Under the pieces are notes generated by a model that saw nothing but the letters and a program-made list of their open reading frames with translations, did no database searches and had not been told where the DNA came from. This document shows, piece after piece, positions 1 to 7,717 of a stretch of 36,555 bases of DNA. Made by a program: the position numbers and the translations under genes. The first letter of the stretch is position 1, and each line of letters opens with the position of its first letter. The DNA lies in assembly GCA_027682205.1 (NCBI GenBank), contig JAQDAD010000007.1, positions 12,266 to 48,820 of the forward strand, read 5' to 3'. Source of the DNA: Streptococcaceae bacterium AF54-32pH5A. Lineage in GTDB: Bacteria > Bacillota > Bacilli > Lactobacillales > Streptococcaceae.

Positions 1-954
1 ATTCACGTACGATCCTGTACCTTGGGTTCCAATATTAGCAAAAGCTACCAGTAGTAAACTTAAAAGGGCAAAGGCAGGAGTGCTTAGAGTGGAAAGCATC
101 GTCGTTGGATCACTTTCATAAACACCTGTTTTGACAAACATGGCTAGAGCCATGACTCCACCTGTCGCAGCGAAGAATGGCGCAACAACCCCATACGATA
201 ATGCTGTAGCCCAATAGCCACTGCGTTCTGATTTTGCCAAACGTGGCAAGACAAAGGCTTGTGTAGACCAAGAAAAGGCTACGGCCACATTTCCTTCCCC
301 TGACATCATAAAACGTTCAATCGGTGTCAAATTTTCTTGAATGGCAGGTTGGACATTCATAATATCCCTAATCGGAACCGCAACAAAACAGATTCCAACG
401 ATGATTAGCCCAACAAATAACAAGGCTACCACTAGAAAGCGATTAGTGCCTTTAATCACCTCTGGACCCCCAAGAGCAATCAGCGTTCCAAGGAGAACAC
501 AGAGAGTGCCTAGAATCGGTGCCCATACTCCCTTATCTAAACCAAGTCCAAAATTATTTCCCAAATGAATCATGGAGCTGGCAAAAAGATTGGCGGTAAC
601 AGCGTACCAACCAAAATTTGCCAGACTAATCACAGTTGATAGAACAGCTACCCCTTTTCTACCTAGAACAGCTCTCAACCAAATCCATAAATCAATTCCA
701 TATTTAACTGCAAACAGAATTGGGAGACATTCAATAAAGACCCAGATAATATTAAAACTAAAAATATTAATCAACATTTGATTAAAGGTCAAATATTGTG
801 CTACATAGGCTCCTTGGGTATAACACCAAGTTGCGATGGCAAAACCACTTGTCGATAAGAAGAGATCCCAGAAAGAATACTGACGATCCTTGTTGGTCAT
901 GGGAACGATTCCCGTTATCGTCTCCTGTTGAATGAAGTCATTCATCTTGGACAT
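1..954 (-). CDS. NCS1-family permease, second tandem copy (3' end outside window)
   Basis: This reading frame is open for all 318 codons from ATG 954 to the window edge, so the C-terminus is missing. It aligns without indels to the intact permease at 1436-2863 with a constant offset of 1909 bp. By eye about 20 of 318 residues differ while nucleotide differences are roughly 10%, so most changes are synonymous and both copies look maintained by selection. The family (nucleobase:cation symporter-1, cytosine-permease type) has about 12 membrane spans and imports small nitrogenous solutes. The start uses the same AGGAGG, TAA, ATG arrangement as the other copy, although the small gene that once supplied it is now broken. 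The true substrate cannot be read from the sequence. Confidence 0.85.
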   Translation of the reverse strand, partial: MSKMNDFIQQETITGIVPMTNKDRQYSFWDLFLSTSGFAIATWCYTQGAYVAQYLTFNQMLINIFSFNIIWVFIECLPILFAVKYGIDLWIWLRAVLGRKGVAVLSTVISLANFGWYAVTANLFASSMIHLGNNFGLGLDKGVWAPILGTLCVLLGTLIALGGPEVIKGTNRFLVVALLFVGLIIVGICFVAVPIRDIMNVQPAIQENLTPIERFMMSGEGNVAVAFSWSTQAFVLPRLAKSERSGYWATALSYGVVAPFFAATGGVMALAMFVKTGVYESDPTTMLSTLSTPAFALLSLLLVAFANIGTQGTGSYVN

Positions 955-1130
955 TTTATTGAATACCTCCTGTAATGGCTAAGATGATCAGAATATGATT
1001 GACTAGAATCATATCAATTACTTATGTAAAATAAACTTTTAAGAAAGGGGAGATAAATACACATAGATTAAGGCTTTCATTTTTTAGTTTCACCTACAAC
1101 TAATTGTTCAAGTTCAATACCACTTCTCAT
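955..1130 (-). pseudogene. Remnant of the 61-aa single-span membrane protein gene
   Basis: Reading the minus strand from ATG 1130 gives MRSGIELEQLVVGETKK and then a stop. This matches the start of the intact small protein at 2865-3050 (MKPTSEIEELVANETKR). Near 960-1000 the C-terminal residues ILIILAITGGIQ and the stop are recognisable, preceded by an in-frame TAA. The gene is therefore a decayed duplicate. Its last codons still carry the AGGAGG ribosome binding site of the downstream permease copy, which may explain why that end is conserved. Confidence 0.8.
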
Positions 1131-1423
1131 ATTGTCAGTTCTCCGACTAAAAATTAATTTTAGTTGACCATACTGCCCACTATAGTGGTACCAAATATAG
1201 AAAAACTCCCCTAATAGATTTACAGATACTCTCCTGAAATAATCCTCACAAAGGAGTAATAGTATGATGCCCCAAACATCTGAGCTAGATAGCTGTATTT
1301 CGTTTTCACATCTGGAACTTCTTCTAAAGAGATTTCAAGTACCTGTTCAGCCTATTCTATCGTATCAATAAAGATTTTCTAAATCCTCCAGCAGGGGGCA
1401 TACTTGAGTATTTCTAATCAATC
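1131..1423 (-). pseudogene. Remnant of the kinase C-terminus of the LicC/LicA-like fusion gene
   Basis: The minus strand is clearly similar to the last roughly 100 codons of the fusion gene (3052 to about 3355). Similarity starts at the codons for the IDWEYSG motif and runs to the tail; for example the remnant reads WYHYSGQYGQL where the intact gene reads WYRYTKQYGKL. The remnant has in-frame stops, lacks about 23 bp net, and has no start. It begins only about 12 bp beyond the stop codon of the intact permease, which marks the junction of a tandem duplication. There is no other gene in 955-1435. Confidence 0.8.
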
Positions 1424-1435
1424 CTCTATCTATCC

Positions 1436-2863
1436 TTAAATAGTAACTGAGTCCCGATCCTTGATCATATAGCGTTTTAAAGGAGTTAAGCTAGCTACCC
1501 AGTACAATAAACCACCAAAGATCGCAGTAAAGCCACTACCAGTTGTGATTAAAAAGATTGAACTTTGAATTTGTGCAGTTACAGGGTTGTAAACAAATAG
1601 TACCGCAACTAATAAAGAAATGATTACACAAGATAATCCTACCAAGTTAAAACCATTTGTAAACTCATAAGCTTTATGTCCTTCAAGGAAATAGGCTGAA
1701 CGCAAATCAAGTTTTCGTTTTCTTAAGATAAAGTAGTCAACAACGATCATTCCGATAATTGGTCCCTGAATATAGGCGGCTAGAGAGATGAAGGAACCGA
1801 AGTACTCTTCTACCCCTCCCCAGATGGTGAGTAGGCTCACATAAATCATGGCAATCCAAACCATTAGTTTATAGCTTACTTTTGGCATCCCGCTTTTTAC
1901 AATCATACAGTTCACGTACGATCCTGTCCCCTGGGTTCCAATATTGGCAAAGGCTACTAGTAGTAGACTTAAGAGGGCAAAGGCAGGTGTGCTTAGAGTT
2001 GAAAGCATCGTCGTTGGATCACTTTCATAAACACCTGTTTTGACAAACATGGCTAGAGCCATGACTCCACCTGTCGCAACGAAGAATGGAGCGACAACCC
2101 CGTATGATAAGGCTGTAGCCCAATAACCACTGCGTTCTGATTTTGCCAAACGCGGTAAAACCAATGCTTGTGTAGACCAAGAGAAGGCAAAAGCAACATT
2201 TCCTTCCCCAGAGAGCATAAAACGTTCTAAGGGCGTCAAATCTCCTTGGGTAGCTGGTTGAATGTTCATAATGTCAGTGATAGGCACAGCTACAAAACAG
2301 ATTCCAACTATAATCAGACCGACAATCAACAAGGCGATAACCAAGAAGCGATTGGTCCATTTGATCACCTCTGGACCTCCAAGAGCAATCAACGTTCCAA
2401 GAAGAACACAGAGAGTACCTAAAATCGGTGCCCATACTCCCTTATCTAAACCAAGTCCAAAATTATTTCCCAAGTGGATCATAGAATTGGCAAAAAGATT
2501 AGCCGCAACGGCGTACCAGCCAAAGTTAGCTAAGCTAATAATGGTTGATAGCAAGGCTACCCCTTTTTTTCCTAAGACAGCCCTCAACCAAATCCACAAA
2601 TCAATTCCATATTTAACCGCAAACAAGATTGGGAGACATTCGATAAAAACCCAGATAATGTTGAAACTAAAAATATTTATCAACATTTGATTAAAGGTCA
2701 AATATTGAGCCACATAAGCTCCTTGGGTATAACACCAAGTTGCGATAGCAAAACCACTTGTCGACAGAAAGAGATCCCAGAAAGAATACTGACGATCCTT
2801 GTTGGTCATGGGAACAATTCCCGTTATCGTCTCCTGTTGAATAAAGTCACTCATCTTAGACAT
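1436..2863 (-). CDS. NCS1-family (cytosine-permease-type) transporter
   Basis: The 475-residue protein is almost entirely hydrophobic with about 12 predicted spans, as expected for nucleobase:cation symporter-1 permeases (CodB/CytX relatives, 420-500 aa). The N-terminal motif around QYSFWDLFLSTSGFAIATW corresponds to the conserved first span of the family. ATG 2863 is one base after the stop of the 61-aa gene, and its ribosome binding site AGGAGG lies inside that gene, so translation is probably coupled. It follows the LicC/LicA-like fusion gene. The pneumococcal lic operon instead has LicB, a DMT-type choline transporter. I infer that this permease imports the substrate of the fusion enzyme, possibly an amino alcohol such as choline or ethanolamine. 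A nucleobase substrate remains possible. Confidence 0.85.
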   Translation of the reverse strand: MSKMSDFIQQETITGIVPMTNKDRQYSFWDLFLSTSGFAIATWCYTQGAYVAQYLTFNQMLINIFSFNIIWVFIECLPILFAVKYGIDLWIWLRAVLGKKGVALLSTIISLANFGWYAVAANLFANSMIHLGNNFGLGLDKGVWAPILGTLCVLLGTLIALGGPEVIKWTNRFLVIALLIVGLIIVGICFVAVPITDIMNIQPATQGDLTPLERFMLSGEGNVAFAFSWSTQALVLPRLAKSERSGYWATALSYGVVAPFFVATGGVMALAMFVKTGVYESDPTTMLSTLSTPAFALLSLLLVAFANIGTQGTGSYVNCMIVKSGMPKVSYKLMVWIAMIYVSLLTIWGGVEEYFGSFISLAAYIQGPIIGMIVVDYFILRKRKLDLRSAYFLEGHKAYEFTNGFNLVGLSCVIISLLVAVLFVYNPVTAQIQSSIFLITTGSGFTAIFGGLLYWVASLTPLKRYMIKDRDSVTI

Positions 2864-3355
2864 TTTATTGAATACCTCCTGTCATGGCTAGAATGATCAG
2901 AATAAGGTTAATTAGAACTAAGACGATGACTATAATAAAATCACTTTTTAAAAATGGCTGAGCAAAGACATAGTTTGGTGATTCCATTTCTTCTAGCCTT
3001 CTTTTCGTTTCATTTGCCACTAATTCTTCAATTTCTGATGTCGGTTTCATCTCAATTCTCCTCTAAGTACAAATCTAATGCAAGTTTTCCATACTGCTTG
3101 GTATAACGATACCAGATATAAAGAAATTCACCTACTGGTTTTCCAACGCTTTCTTGGAACAGGGCCCATAAAAACCAATAATATGAAGTCACTGATACAT
3201 AGGCAAAGTAATGGCGTTTGGTTTTCTTGTCTGGAACTTCTTGTAAATAGATTTCAAGCACCTTTTCAGCTTCTTCTACTGTATAATTTGAACACCCGAT
3301 AAAGGTTCCCAAATCTCCTGCTGGATCTCCCATACCAGAATATTCCCAATCAATC
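1910..3355. repeat. Direct repeat copy B of the duplicated permease module
   Basis: Copy B is the partner of 1-1423. It contains all genes intact: the 3' part of the fusion kinase gene, the 61-aa membrane protein and the permease. The duplicated unit starts inside the kinase gene, at the codons for the DWEYSG motif, and ends just after the permease stop codon. Confidence 0.85.
2865..3050 (-). CDS. Small single-span membrane protein next to the NCS1 permease
   Basis: The 61-residue product has a charged N-terminal half (residues 1-35, rich in E, K and R, probably helical) and one membrane span at about 38-57 (FIIVIVLVLINLILIILAM). ATG 3050 is one base after the TGA of the fusion gene and is preceded by GAGGAG. 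Its own stop is one base before the permease ATG. No family is recognised. Tiny membrane partners co-transcribed with a symporter are known elsewhere (YhdT with PanF, YjcH with ActP), so an accessory subunit role is plausible but inferred. A degraded second copy sits at 955-1130. Confidence 0.75.
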   Translation of the reverse strand: MKPTSEIEELVANETKRRLEEMESPNYVFAQPFLKSDFIIVIVLVLINLILIILAMTGGIQ

Positions 3356-4830
3356 AAACTCATTTCTCCAGCTTCATTCAACAAGAAATTCGGGCTATAA
3401 GAATCTCCATGGCAGAGAACCTTTTTCGCTTGATCTTCTTGTAAAAACTTCTCGAGAACTGAGACATTCTTATCCAACTCTTCAAGCCCATCAAATTCAA
3501 AACGATTGCTGGCTTTTAACTTTTGTCTAAAATCATCAATTCCCTCAAATTGATCAAAGGAATGATCTGTTTTTTCTCCAGATTGGTGCAAGCGTCTCAA
3601 GAGGTTCATTGCTTTTGCCACATCATCCCAATTATCATAATCTAGTTGCTTGGCATTAGGGATAAATTCTGAAATTTTCCAGCCCTCATCCTTGTTCATG
3701 GCAACAAAAGTACGGTCAATCTTCAATTTTGCAGCAATTTCCATGGAAGCCGCTTCACTAGCACGATCAATATAATTTTCAGTCCCCCTACCCGGATGAC
3801 GGTAAACATATTTCTTCCCTAGGCAGTCAAATGAAAACGAAGTGTTGGTTAGACCATCTTTTAGAGGTTTGATATTGACAATATCTGAAGCCACACATCC
3901 TAATGTCTTACAAATATTATCAATGATTTCCGAATTCGTATTCACCAAATAGTGTTCATCAAACTGACGCAACTCATCTAGTGAATCAAACTCCTTAACA
4001 ATATCTGCTGAATAATGCCGAGCTTCCAAAGGAAGCTCCTTGACGTGACGACTATAGTAATCTTCCCAGAGCTGTTCGCGATATGGTTCGTGCTTAAATT
4101 CAGTTTCTAAAATATCTACGAATTTTTCACTAAATGCACGATCAAAATAAACATGCCCCACCATAGCCCAAGTATTCGTTCCACCGATTTGAATATCGAT
4201 GATTGTGTGATTGGAGTCTTCCTTAGAGCAGTATTCGTCTGTGTCTCCTTCTGCAAATATAGTCGAATAATAACCTCTATAAATGTATCGTTCAAACGGA
4301 TTTTCCACAAAATAATTATCCGACGAGCAAATGTAAGTGTTAGAAAGCTGATCTCTGACTAGCATGAGAGAAGAACAGTTGTTGTACTTGTAGTAATCAT
4401 TATTTACAACGATTTTAACGCCAAATTTTTCTGCCAGATAGAACATTTTTTCTTGCAGATAGCCTACAATAACTGTAATATCCTCTATCCCAGCTTCTTG
4501 TAATTGCTTGATTTCTCTCTCAATCAAACGCTCACCTTTGACTTGGAGCAATCCTTTTGGTAGCTCATAAGACAAAGGTGCAAAGCGGCTACTCATACCT
4601 GCTGCCATGATAATGGCATTCTTCACCTGATACGGAGTTAAAGCCTCCTCACCTAGGTCAGTTAAGTGATTTTCCTCACCGATCCACTTTTTTTCTTTAC
4701 ATTCCTTGAGAAGGTTATTCACCGCCCCCAAAGAGATGTCTAGCTGTTCAGCCAATTGTCTCTGCGTAAAGTTTTCATCTTTGTGAGTCAACAAAAAACG
4801 TAAAAGTTTAAATTGTTTTTCTGATAGCAT
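3052..4830 (-). CDS. Three-domain fusion: winged helix, LicC-like nucleotidyltransferase, LicA-like kinase
   Basis: Residues 1-63 form a winged helix-turn-helix (TQRQLAEQLDISLGAVNNLL). Residues 68 to about 290 form a nucleotidyltransferase of the LicC type: AAGMSSRF at 76-83, LPKGLL at 90-95 and a metal-binding aspartate in SSDNYF (D171). Residues about 296-592 form a choline kinase/aminoglycoside phosphotransferase fold: CHGDSYSPN (H474, D476, N481) and LIDWEYSGMGDPAGDLG (D494). Pneumococcal LicA (choline kinase) and LicC (CTP:phosphocholine cytidylyltransferase) are separate proteins; here the two activities lie on one chain with a DNA-binding domain. The likely reaction is phosphorylation of an amino alcohol and transfer to CTP, giving a CDP-activated head group for teichoic acid or another surface glycan. 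The exact substrate is unknown. All catalytic motifs look intact. ATG 4830 follows AGAGG. Confidence 0.88.
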   Translation of the reverse strand: MLSEKQFKLLRFLLTHKDENFTQRQLAEQLDISLGAVNNLLKECKEKKWIGEENHLTDLGEEALTPYQVKNAIIMAAGMSSRFAPLSYELPKGLLQVKGERLIEREIKQLQEAGIEDITVIVGYLQEKMFYLAEKFGVKIVVNNDYYKYNNCSSLMLVRDQLSNTYICSSDNYFVENPFERYIYRGYYSTIFAEGDTDEYCSKEDSNHTIIDIQIGGTNTWAMVGHVYFDRAFSEKFVDILETEFKHEPYREQLWEDYYSRHVKELPLEARHYSADIVKEFDSLDELRQFDEHYLVNTNSEIIDNICKTLGCVASDIVNIKPLKDGLTNTSFSFDCLGKKYVYRHPGRGTENYIDRASEAASMEIAAKLKIDRTFVAMNKDEGWKISEFIPNAKQLDYDNWDDVAKAMNLLRRLHQSGEKTDHSFDQFEGIDDFRQKLKASNRFEFDGLEELDKNVSVLEKFLQEDQAKKVLCHGDSYSPNFLLNEAGEMSLIDWEYSGMGDPAGDLGTFIGCSNYTVEEAEKVLEIYLQEVPDKKTKRHYFAYVSVTSYYWFLWALFQESVGKPVGEFLYIWYRYTKQYGKLALDLYLEEN

Positions 4831-4846
4831 ATCTTCAGCCTCTTTT

Positions 4847-4882
4847 GTTCAATATTATTATTTATTCCATTATATAATGAAC
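4847..4882. promoter_or_regulatory. Candidate operator: inverted repeat over the fusion-gene promoter
   Basis: GTTCAATATTATTAT at the left and its imperfect inverse ending in AATGAAC at the right form a 36-bp inverted repeat. Nested inside is the perfect palindrome CATTATATAATG, which covers the -10 hexamer. The downstream gene begins with a winged-helix domain, so autoregulation is a reasonable inference, but no binding evidence exists. Confidence 0.4.
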
Positions 4883-4897
4883 ACATACTTTTGTCAA
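4869..4897 (-). promoter_or_regulatory. Sigma-70 promoter of the fusion-gene operon
   Basis: On the minus strand TTGACA (4897-4892) and TATAAT (4874-4869) are separated by exactly 17 bp. Both hexamers match the consensus perfectly. The start codon is about 39 bp downstream of the -10. Confidence 0.85.
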
Positions 4898-4963
4898 GTT
4901 AGATTCTATATTAAGAAAACGGGTGCTCAAATCAGGTCCATCAAAATAGTGACCAAACGAAGA

Positions 4964-4986
4964 AAGAGCCCCAATTTGGAGCTCTT
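4964..4986 (-). terminator. Hairpin terminator upstream of the fusion operon promoter
   Basis: On the minus strand AAGAGCTCC, loop AAATT, GGGGCTCTT forms a 9-bp stem with one wobble, followed by a T-rich stretch (TCTTCGTTT). It would stop transcripts leaving the liv operon and the repeat array before they reach the fusion gene. Confidence 0.55.
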
Positions 4987-5031
4987 CAAATTCATCTACA
5001 AAACAATCCACTGGATTTGGTGATTTCTTTA

Positions 5032-5262
5032 TCTGCCGACTAAAATGGTCTCCCAGACTATAGGGGAATTACTTACGTAATCCTTATCTGCCGACTAAAA
5101 AGGTCCCCCGGACTATAATGATGATTACTTCGTAATCTCTATCTGCAACCTAAACTAGTCTCCCAGACTATTTATGAAGATTACTTCGTAATCCTTATCT
5201 GCCGACTAAAAAGGTCCCCCGGACTATAGGGGAATTGCTTCCGCAGCTCTCATCCACCGACT
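5032..5262. repeat. Array of five 55-56-bp tandem units with two mini-hairpins each
   Basis: Units begin at 5032, 5087, 5142, 5198 and 5253, each with a version of TCTGCCGACTAAAA. Within a unit come a short hairpin with a CCC loop (TAGTCT-CCC-AGACTA or GGTCC-CCC-GGACT) and then a second one (GATTAC-TTC-GTAATC in the clearest copies). The last unit merges into the livF terminator. Units 2 and 4 contain CTAAAAAGGTCCCCCGGAC, which also occurs at 16770-16788 in the nadE terminator. The array is non-coding and its function is unknown. Together with the hairpins at 4964 and 5261 it fills most of the 4831-5283 gap. Confidence 0.8.
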
Positions 5263-5287
5263 AAAACAATCCACTGGATTGTTTTAG
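5261..5287 (-). terminator. Terminator of the liv operon, overlapping the livF stop codon
   Basis: CTAAAACAATCC, loop ACT, GGATTGTTTTAG is a perfect 12-bp stem. The TAA stop of livF (5286-5284) lies inside the stem. The run of T in the distal arm (TTGTTTTAG) suits intrinsic termination on the minus strand. A related, imperfect copy of the same hairpin occurs at about 5000-5020. Confidence 0.7.
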
Positions 5288-5994
5288 CCACCTAGGTATG
5301 CTTTTCTGACTTCATCTGATGTTGCGAGTTCTTTTCCTGTTCCTGATAGGACAATCTTTCCTGTTTCAAGTACATAACCACGGTCAGAGATAGCAAGGGC
5401 CTTGTTAGCATTCTGTTCAATTAGGAGAACCGTTGTTCCTTGCTTCTGAATATCTTGGATGATATCAAAAATTTCTTGGATAAAGATCGGGGCAAGTCCC
5501 ATTGACGGCTCATCCAAGAGAAGGAGCTTAGGTGTTGACATGAGCGCGCGTCCCATAGCCAGCATCTGCTGTTCACCACCTGAAAGAGTTGCCGCATCCT
5601 GGTTTTTGCGTTCTTCCAGACGAGGGAAACGTGAAAAGACTTTTTTCAAGTTGGCTTGATTTTCTTCACGATTTTTCTTTAAAAAGGCTCCCATTTCTAA
5701 GTTTTCCATAACAGTCAATCCTGGAAAAACATGGCGTCCTTCAGGAACTTGTGAAAGGCCACCTGCCACGATTTTTTGCGCTGGCATCTTTTGAATTTCT
5801 TTTCCTAAAAACTGAATTTTACCAGCACTTGGACGAACCAAACCAGAAAGGGTACGAAGAATGGTTGTTTTACCAGCACCATTGGCACCAATCAAGGAAA
5901 CAACTTCACCTTCATTAACCTCGAAACTTACATCACGAACTGCTTGGATCATACCGTAATGCACAGAGAGGTTTTCAACTTTTAACATAGACAT
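5284..5994 (-). CDS. livF: Branched-chain amino acid ABC transporter ATPase LivF
   Basis: LivF is one of the two nucleotide-binding subunits of the Leu/Ile/Val importer and acts on the inner face of the membrane. The 236-residue protein has Walker A GANGAGKTT at 36-44, the signature LSGGEQQ and Walker B LLLLDEPSMGL, which is complete and of normal family length. ATG 5994 overlaps the last base of the livG stop (TAATG) and is preceded by GGAGG at a proper distance. It is the last gene of the livJHMGF operon. The stop codon is embedded in the operon terminator. Confidence 0.95.
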   Translation of the reverse strand: MSMLKVENLSVHYGMIQAVRDVSFEVNEGEVVSLIGANGAGKTTILRTLSGLVRPSAGKIQFLGKEIQKMPAQKIVAGGLSQVPEGRHVFPGLTVMENLEMGAFLKKNREENQANLKKVFSRFPRLEERKNQDAATLSGGEQQMLAMGRALMSTPKLLLLDEPSMGLAPIFIQEIFDIIQDIQKQGTTVLLIEQNANKALAISDRGYVLETGKIVLSGTGKELATSDEVRKAYLGG

Positions 5995-6758
5995 TAGGCT
6001 TCACCTCCTAGATAAGCTTCGATAACGCGTTTGTTGTTCTTGATCTCATCCGGAGTACCATGAGCAATCAAACGACCATATTCAAGAACATAGATACGCT
6101 CAGTAACTTCCATAACCAAGTTCATATCGTGTTCGATGAGCATGATGGTAATTTTAAATTCGTCTTTGATACGACGGATCAATTCTGTCAATTCAGCTGT
6201 TTCTTGTGGATTCATCCCAGCTGCAGGTTCATCCAAAAAGAGGATCTTAGGTTCAGTTGCCAGAGCACGAACGATTTCTAATCGACGTTGTTGGCCATAG
6301 GCCAGATTCTTAGCAAGAGTATCTGCGTCACCATCCAAATCAAAAATCTTCAGTAAGTCCAAAGCTTTATTTTTTAATTCTTCCTCATTCTTATAGAAAG
6401 CAGGTAAGCGTAGAAAGCTAGCGAGGACATGTTGTTTATGATGATTTCCAAAAGCGATGAGAACATTGTCTAAAACTGTCAGATCCTTGAACAAACGAAT
6501 ATTTTGGAAAGTACGACTGAGTCCAAGCGAAGCAATCTTATAAGGAGTTTTCCCATTTAGGAGGTGACCATCTAGTGTCACCGTACCTTCACTTGGTTCA
6601 TAAACACCCGTCAAGAGATTGAAAAGAGTTGTTTTACCAGCCCCGTTTGGTCCAATCAGACCGACCAATTCTCCCTCGTTCAGTTCAAGAGTGACATCTC
6701 CAACAGCTGTTAGACCGCCAAAATGTTTGGTTAACTGTTTAACTTCAAGTAATGCCAT
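5994..6758 (-). CDS. livG: Branched-chain amino acid ABC transporter ATPase LivG
   Basis: LivG is the second ATPase of the importer, with 254 residues. It carries Walker A GPNGAGKTT at 36-44, the family-typical variant signature YGQQRRLEIVRAL and Walker B ILFLDEPAAGMNP, followed by the switch histidine in LIEHDMNLV. The C-terminal extension after the H-loop is usual for LivG. Its start overlaps the livM stop by one base (TAATG), so translation is coupled along the operon. Confidence 0.95.
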   Translation of the reverse strand: MALLEVKQLTKHFGGLTAVGDVTLELNEGELVGLIGPNGAGKTTLFNLLTGVYEPSEGTVTLDGHLLNGKTPYKIASLGLSRTFQNIRLFKDLTVLDNVLIAFGNHHKQHVLASFLRLPAFYKNEEELKNKALDLLKIFDLDGDADTLAKNLAYGQQRRLEIVRALATEPKILFLDEPAAGMNPQETAELTELIRRIKDEFKITIMLIEHDMNLVMEVTERIYVLEYGRLIAHGTPDEIKNNKRVIEAYLGGEA

Positions 6759-7714
6759 TAGTTTTGTCCCTCCTTCTTAGATTTTTTAAAGAAACGTGAT
6801 AGACTCAATTCCCATGTCCCAAGAAGTCCACCTGGTCTGAAGATCATCACCAATACAAGAGCCAAAGCGTAAATGATCATACGTACGCTAGCTACATCTT
6901 GAAGGAGCATATTTAAAATTCCTAAAACTATCGCTGAAACGATGGTACCAGTAATAGATCCAAGTCCACCAAATACAACGATAATCAACACATTGATAGA
7001 ATTAATAAAGGTGTAATCTTTTGGCACAACAGATCCGATAAAACCAGCCTGAAGTGAACCAGCAATACTTGCTGTAATGGCACCAAAGACAAAAGCGATA
7101 ATCTTGATCTTTGTAGTGTTTACCCCAACAGACTCTGCAGCAATCTCATCTTCACGAACAGATAGAGTAGAGCGTCCAATTGGACTACGTAAGAAGTTGA
7201 GGGTTGCAATAGTTGTGATCACCACAAATAGATAAACCATTTGCCAGTTGGTAAAGTTTGGAATACCCAAGATACCAGCAGCACCGTTGGTCAAACTTCC
7301 ACCATTAATGATAAAGATACGAATGATTTCTGAAACACCTAGTGTCGCAACAGCCAGGTAGTCACCCTTCAAACGTAGTGTTGGGATCCCAACGAGCAAA
7401 GCAACTGCACCAGAAATCAAGGCACCCAAGACCATTGCTCCAAAGAAGGCACCATAGGTTGGTGATTTTGAGCCAATAATCGCTGCTGCATAAGCCCCAA
7501 TCGCCATAAAACCAGCGTGACCGAGTGAGAATTGTCCTGAAAAACCAACGATTAAGTTCAAACCTACTGCAAGAATGATATTAATCCCAATTTGTTCTAA
7601 AATTTGGACATGGAATAAATTGAGAACACCGGCAGAAACCAGTACACTAATCAATCCATAACCCGCTAACAGAAGGAATAACCAGAGAATATTTACTTTA
7701 AGATTTGTCTTCAT
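6758..7714 (-). CDS. livM: Branched-chain amino acid ABC transporter permease LivM
   Basis: LivM is an integral membrane subunit of 318 residues with about 8-10 spans. The conserved loop GVNTTKIKIIAFVFGAITASIAGSLQAG, quoted here only by its ends GVNTTK and AGSLQAG (about 200-227), is the EAA-like segment that contacts the ATPases. FSGQFSLGHAGFMAIGAY near residue 60 is a LivM hallmark. It pairs with LivH. The start lies 3 bp after the livH stop. Confidence 0.93.
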   Translation of the reverse strand: MKTNLKVNILWLFLLLAGYGLISVLVSAGVLNLFHVQILEQIGINIILAVGLNLIVGFSGQFSLGHAGFMAIGAYAAAIIGSKSPTYGAFFGAMVLGALISGAVALLVGIPTLRLKGDYLAVATLGVSEIIRIFIINGGSLTNGAAGILGIPNFTNWQMVYLFVVITTIATLNFLRSPIGRSTLSVREDEIAAESVGVNTTKIKIIAFVFGAITASIAGSLQAGFIGSVVPKDYTFINSINVLIIVVFGGLGSITGTIVSAIVLGILNMLLQDVASVRMIIYALALVLVMIFRPGGLLGTWELSLSRFFKKSKKEGQN

Positions 7715-7717
7715 TGT

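Larger units (their letters stand above)
1..1423. repeat. Direct repeat copy A of the duplicated permease module
   Basis: This interval repeats 1910-3355 in the same orientation: permease, then remnants of the small membrane gene, then a kinase 3' fragment. The permease part is collinear with a period of 1909 bp. The remnant part has small indels, giving an offset of about 1932 bp at the kinase end. Copy A is cut by the window edge, so further copies to the left cannot be excluded. Confidence 0.85.

Noticed and set aside
2262..2690. Plus-strand open frame inside the permease gene, with a similar one at 341-568 in the other copy
   Set aside because: Both are antisense shadows of the duplicated permease; their similarity only reflects the duplication.
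5032..5262. CRISPR array
   Set aside because: The 55-bp units are contiguous with no unique spacers, and no cas genes are present.
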